Source of the DNA: an uncultured Bacteroidales bacterium
GTDB lineage: Bacteria; Bacteroidota; Bacteroidia; Bacteroidales; P3
Assembly (NCBI GenBank): GCA_900316055.1
Contig: ONBK01000013.1
Coordinates: 1 to 64,000, forward strand
Direction: 5' to 3'
DNA: 64,000 bases
Both the position numbers and the translations under genes were made by a program. Numbering within the stretch: the first letter of the stretch is position 1; each line of letters begins with the position of its first letter. Shown one piece after another: positions 62,285 through 64,000 of this stretch. The notes under the pieces were generated by a model. That model saw nothing but the letters and a program-made list of their open reading frames with translations, was not told where the DNA came from and did no database searches.

Positions 62285-63100
62285 TCATCTTTTCTGATAC
62301 AAGTCTTTCATTATCAATCCGGCAATGGTGAATCCGAAGATGGCGGTGATGTGGGAGGTTGTGCCGTTGATTTGAGCTTTTGCGCTACACCACTCATGGT
62401 TGAGGAGGTCGGCGCGACCTTCGCCCATTTGAGCTTTGGGACACATGCAGGCTGAGGTGCCGCAGGTGCGGGCTTCCCCCTGGTTGGACAGCAGCTCGGG
62501 ACTCCACACACACTGGAACTTACGCCCTGGGAAGCGTTTCCGATGCCGCATACGTCGACGCAGCATCGCCGCCAGCGGACAGCCGTCGACCTTCCAGAAC
62601 TCGCTGACGCGCACCTTGGTGGGATCCATCTTCAGTGCTGCGCCCATGGAGCTGTAGAATTTTGGTCGCACCAGGCCTTTGTCGGTGGCTCGAACGATGA
62701 GTTCCAGTTTGTCCTTCAAACTGTCAATGGCATCGACGATGAAATCGTATTCTTCAAGGTGAAACTTCTCGGCAGTGTCGGCACAAAAAATCTCTTGCAC
62801 GGCCTGAATCTCAGCGGCAGGGTTTATCTCTAACAGACGCTCTCTCAGCGCTTCTACCTTGACACGACCGACGGTGCGCGTGGTGGCCATTGCTTGACGA
62901 TTGACATTGGTGATGCAGACGCGGTCGGAGTCGACGAGGGTGAGTCTACGTATTCCGCTGCGTACGAGACTCTCGGCGCACCACGAACCTACTCCCCCGA
63001 CACCGAAGATAATGACGCGCGAGGCGGCTATGGCGTTCATCACATTGTCGCCCACCAGCAGGGCTGTGCGGTTCAGGATGGCTTTTTCGATGGTTTTCAT
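62285..63100 (-). CDS. tcdA: tRNA threonylcarbamoyladenosine dehydratase
   Basis: 271 residues, normal length. The ThiF/E1-like Rossmann motif is VIIFGVGGVGSWCAESLVRS, the substrate Asp lies in TLVDSDRVCITNVNRQAMA, and VDAIDSLKDKLELI follows. The Cys-containing region CGTSACMCPKAQMGEG completes the family pattern. It cyclises the t6A hydantoin in tRNA using ATP. A GGGTTTAAA-type array lies immediately upstream of its ATG. Confidence 0.93.
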   Translation of the reverse strand: MKTIEKAILNRTALLVGDNVMNAIAASRVIIFGVGGVGSWCAESLVRSGIRRLTLVDSDRVCITNVNRQAMATTRTVGRVKVEALRERLLEINPAAEIQAVQEIFCADTAEKFHLEEYDFIVDAIDSLKDKLELIVRATDKGLVRPKFYSSMGAALKMDPTKVRVSEFWKVDGCPLAAMLRRRMRHRKRFPGRKFQCVWSPELLSNQGEARTCGTSACMCPKAQMGEGRADLLNHEWCSAKAQINGTTSHITAIFGFTIAGLIMKDLYQKR

Positions 63101-63101
63101 T

Positions 63102-63303
63102 TAAGGGGTTTAAAAGGTTTAAAGGGTTTAAGGGGTTTAAAAGGTTTAAGGGGTTTAAGGGGTTTAAAAGGTTTAAGGGGTTTAAGGGGTTTAAAAGGTT
63201 TAAGGGGTTGAATGGGGTTAATGGGTAGTGGGTAGTGGGGAGTGGGGAGTGGGGAGTGGGGTTAATGGGGTTAATGGGTTGAATGGGTAGTGGGTAGTGA
63301 AAG
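63102..63303. repeat. Second GGGTTTAAA array and GGGTAGTG array
   Basis: 63102-63210: about 11 copies of AAGGGGTTTAAAAGGTTT-type 9-base units. 63210-63303: GGTAGTGGGGAGTGGGG and GGTTAATGGG units. No gene is present, and this is the whole upstream region of tcdA. Confidence 0.85.
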
Positions 63304-63304
63304 G

Positions 63305-63336
63305 CTGCCGCGGTCGTGTTGCGCAAGCGTCAATAA
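63305..63336. repeat. 32-base exact repeat, copy 2
   Basis: Identical to 61226-61257. It contains TTGCGCAAGCGTCAA, a TTGCGCAA palindrome. Confidence 0.85.
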
Positions 63337-63457
63337 CCTATAACCCATAACCTATAACCTTTTTAAACTTTAAAGTTTACCTGGTAAAATCAAACGTGAA
63401 GAATGCTGATTTATTGTACACAAGATAAAAAGATTATCTGTTATGGGAAAAAAGTTG

Positions 63458-63465
63458 TACCTTTG
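63458..63465 (+). promoter_or_regulatory. -7 box TACCTTTG
   Basis: TACCTTTGCA, 20 bases before the ATG at 63486. Confidence 0.55.
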
Positions 63466-63485
63466 CATTCAAAAATGAATAAACT

Positions 63486-63809
63486 ATGAACTGGATAATA
63501 CTGATTGTCGCGGGCTTTTGCGAGGCGGGTTTCACCTTCTGCTTGGGGAAGGCGAAGGATGTTGTTGGCACTGAGTGGTGGCTGTGGATGGGAGGGTTTC
63601 TACTCTTCACCATTGTGAGCATGGGCCTTTTGGCTAAAGCCACCCAAACGATTCCCATCGGCACTGCCTACCCTGTTTGGACGGGCATTGGCGCGGTGGG
63701 TACGGTGTTGCTGGGCATCTTCGTCTTCGATGAACCGACGACCTTCTGGCGCCTCTTCTTTATCTTTACACTGATAGCCTCCATTGTAGGCCTGAAAGCG
63801 GTATCATAA
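63486..63809 (+). CDS. SMR-family small membrane exporter (Gdx-like)
   Basis: 107 residues, four TM helices, matching the SMR family. The key Glu in the first helix lies in IVAGFCEAGFTF (residue ~13), as in EmrE and the guanidinium exporters (Gdx/SugE). It works as a dimer in the inner membrane, driven by protons. Whether it exports guanidinium or quaternary ammonium compounds cannot be told from sequence; no guanidine riboswitch is seen upstream. Confidence 0.85.
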   Translation: MNWIILIVAGFCEAGFTFCLGKAKDVVGTEWWLWMGGFLLFTIVSMGLLAKATQTIPIGTAYPVWTGIGAVGTVLLGIFVFDEPTTFWRLFFIFTLIASIVGLKAVS

Positions 63810-63818
63810 ACTAATGCT

Positions 63819-64000
63819 ATGACGTTGGCGTTTCATCCTTTGACAGTCGCCGACCGGGAGGCGGTGCAGACGGTGACGCTCCACGCGGGGCGTCGCAACT
63901 GCAACTACACTTTCGCCAACCTGGTGGGATGGCAGTTCTGGTTCCACACGGAGGTGTGTGTGTTTGCCGATGCCGTGGTGCTGCGCTTCAACCTTGAGGG
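63819..64000 (+). CDS. DUF2156-like acyl/aminoacyl-transferase, 5' part
   Basis: 60 codons are visible before the window ends. MTLAFHPLTVADREAVQTVT, then GRRNCNYTFANLVGWQFWFH and FADAVVLRF, resemble the start of the DUF2156/phosphatidylglycerol lysyltransferase C-terminal domain (F-x-L-x-x-x-D, then S/N-x-x-F-x-N-L-x-x-W). The start ATG is 9 bases after the SMR gene's stop, so it may be co-transcribed. Assignment is by pattern only. Confidence 0.6.
   Translation, partial: MTLAFHPLTVADREAVQTVTLHAGRRNCNYTFANLVGWQFWFHTEVCVFADAVVLRFNLE

Overview
The window looks like a piece of a Bacteroidales (phylum Bacteroidota) chromosome from an uncultured, probably anaerobic, gut-type species. The evidence is: -7 boxes of the form TAnnTTTG before many genes; two proteins ending in type IX secretion sorting domains; a 2-oxoacid:ferredoxin oxidoreductase pair; and families largely typical of Bacteroidota (DUF6029, DUF4254, DUF6427, DUF6913, DUF6266, Omp28-like). 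No tRNA gene or CRISPR array was found.

Region 1 (1-14070) is a scrambled ribosomal-RNA neighbourhood. It holds four pieces of 5S rRNA (1-93; inverted and decayed 11468-11540; 3' half 11727-11773; 13852-14029 with a 69-base insertion) and the last ~230 bases of a 23S gene. Between the first two 5S pieces lies an ~11.3 kb element (145-11424) with inverted ends built from repeated AACGCCATTTT units. It carries a primase-helicase (VirE_N/DUF3987), a DnaA-domain-IV-like protein, two small proteins sharing a motif, an operon of surface proteins behind a strongly structured leader RNA, a small membrane protein, a DUF6266 protein and an internally duplicated protein. No integrase or transposase is visible in it. 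HU, a small coiled-coil protein and a membrane protein sit between the rRNA remnants. The 23S fragment and the last 5S gene contain related 64-base insertions that keep their pairing by compensatory changes.

Region 2 (14.1-34.4 kb) is chromosomal housekeeping: lipoproteins, TrmH-type methyltransferase, DprA, Nudix, META lipoprotein, glycosyltransferases, signal peptidase I, topoisomerase IV A, HflX, GcvT, Ogt, a DUF5674 pair, DUF1015 and a YbaN-type protein.

Region 3 (34.4-39.4 kb) is accessory. It has a Fic-type winged-helix fragment, an AT-rich six-gene run of small membrane-anchored proteins and a lipoprotein with a long leader, and a REP-associated (Y1/HUH) transposase.

Region 4 (39.4-64 kb) is again chromosomal: esterase, AlkZ-related protein, MscS, DUF4105, DUF4254 plus a heptosyltransferase-like enzyme, patatin/beta-barrel protein, MATE pump, Omp28-like and DUF6029 outer-membrane proteins, thioredoxin, prenyl synthase, DapA, RNase HII, a subtilisin-like secreted protease, KorAB, a zinc macrodomain ADP-ribose hydrolase, TcdA, an SMR exporter and the start of a DUF2156-like gene.

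Across the window there are several families of short low-complexity or palindromic repeats (TTGAATGC, GGTGAGAG, GGGTTTAAA, and 45- and 32-base exact repeats). Members lie between genes but also inside genes, where they add in-frame loops or supply the C-terminal codons and stop. This spread, together with the single REP-type transposase and the insertions in rRNA, is the most unusual property of the window.
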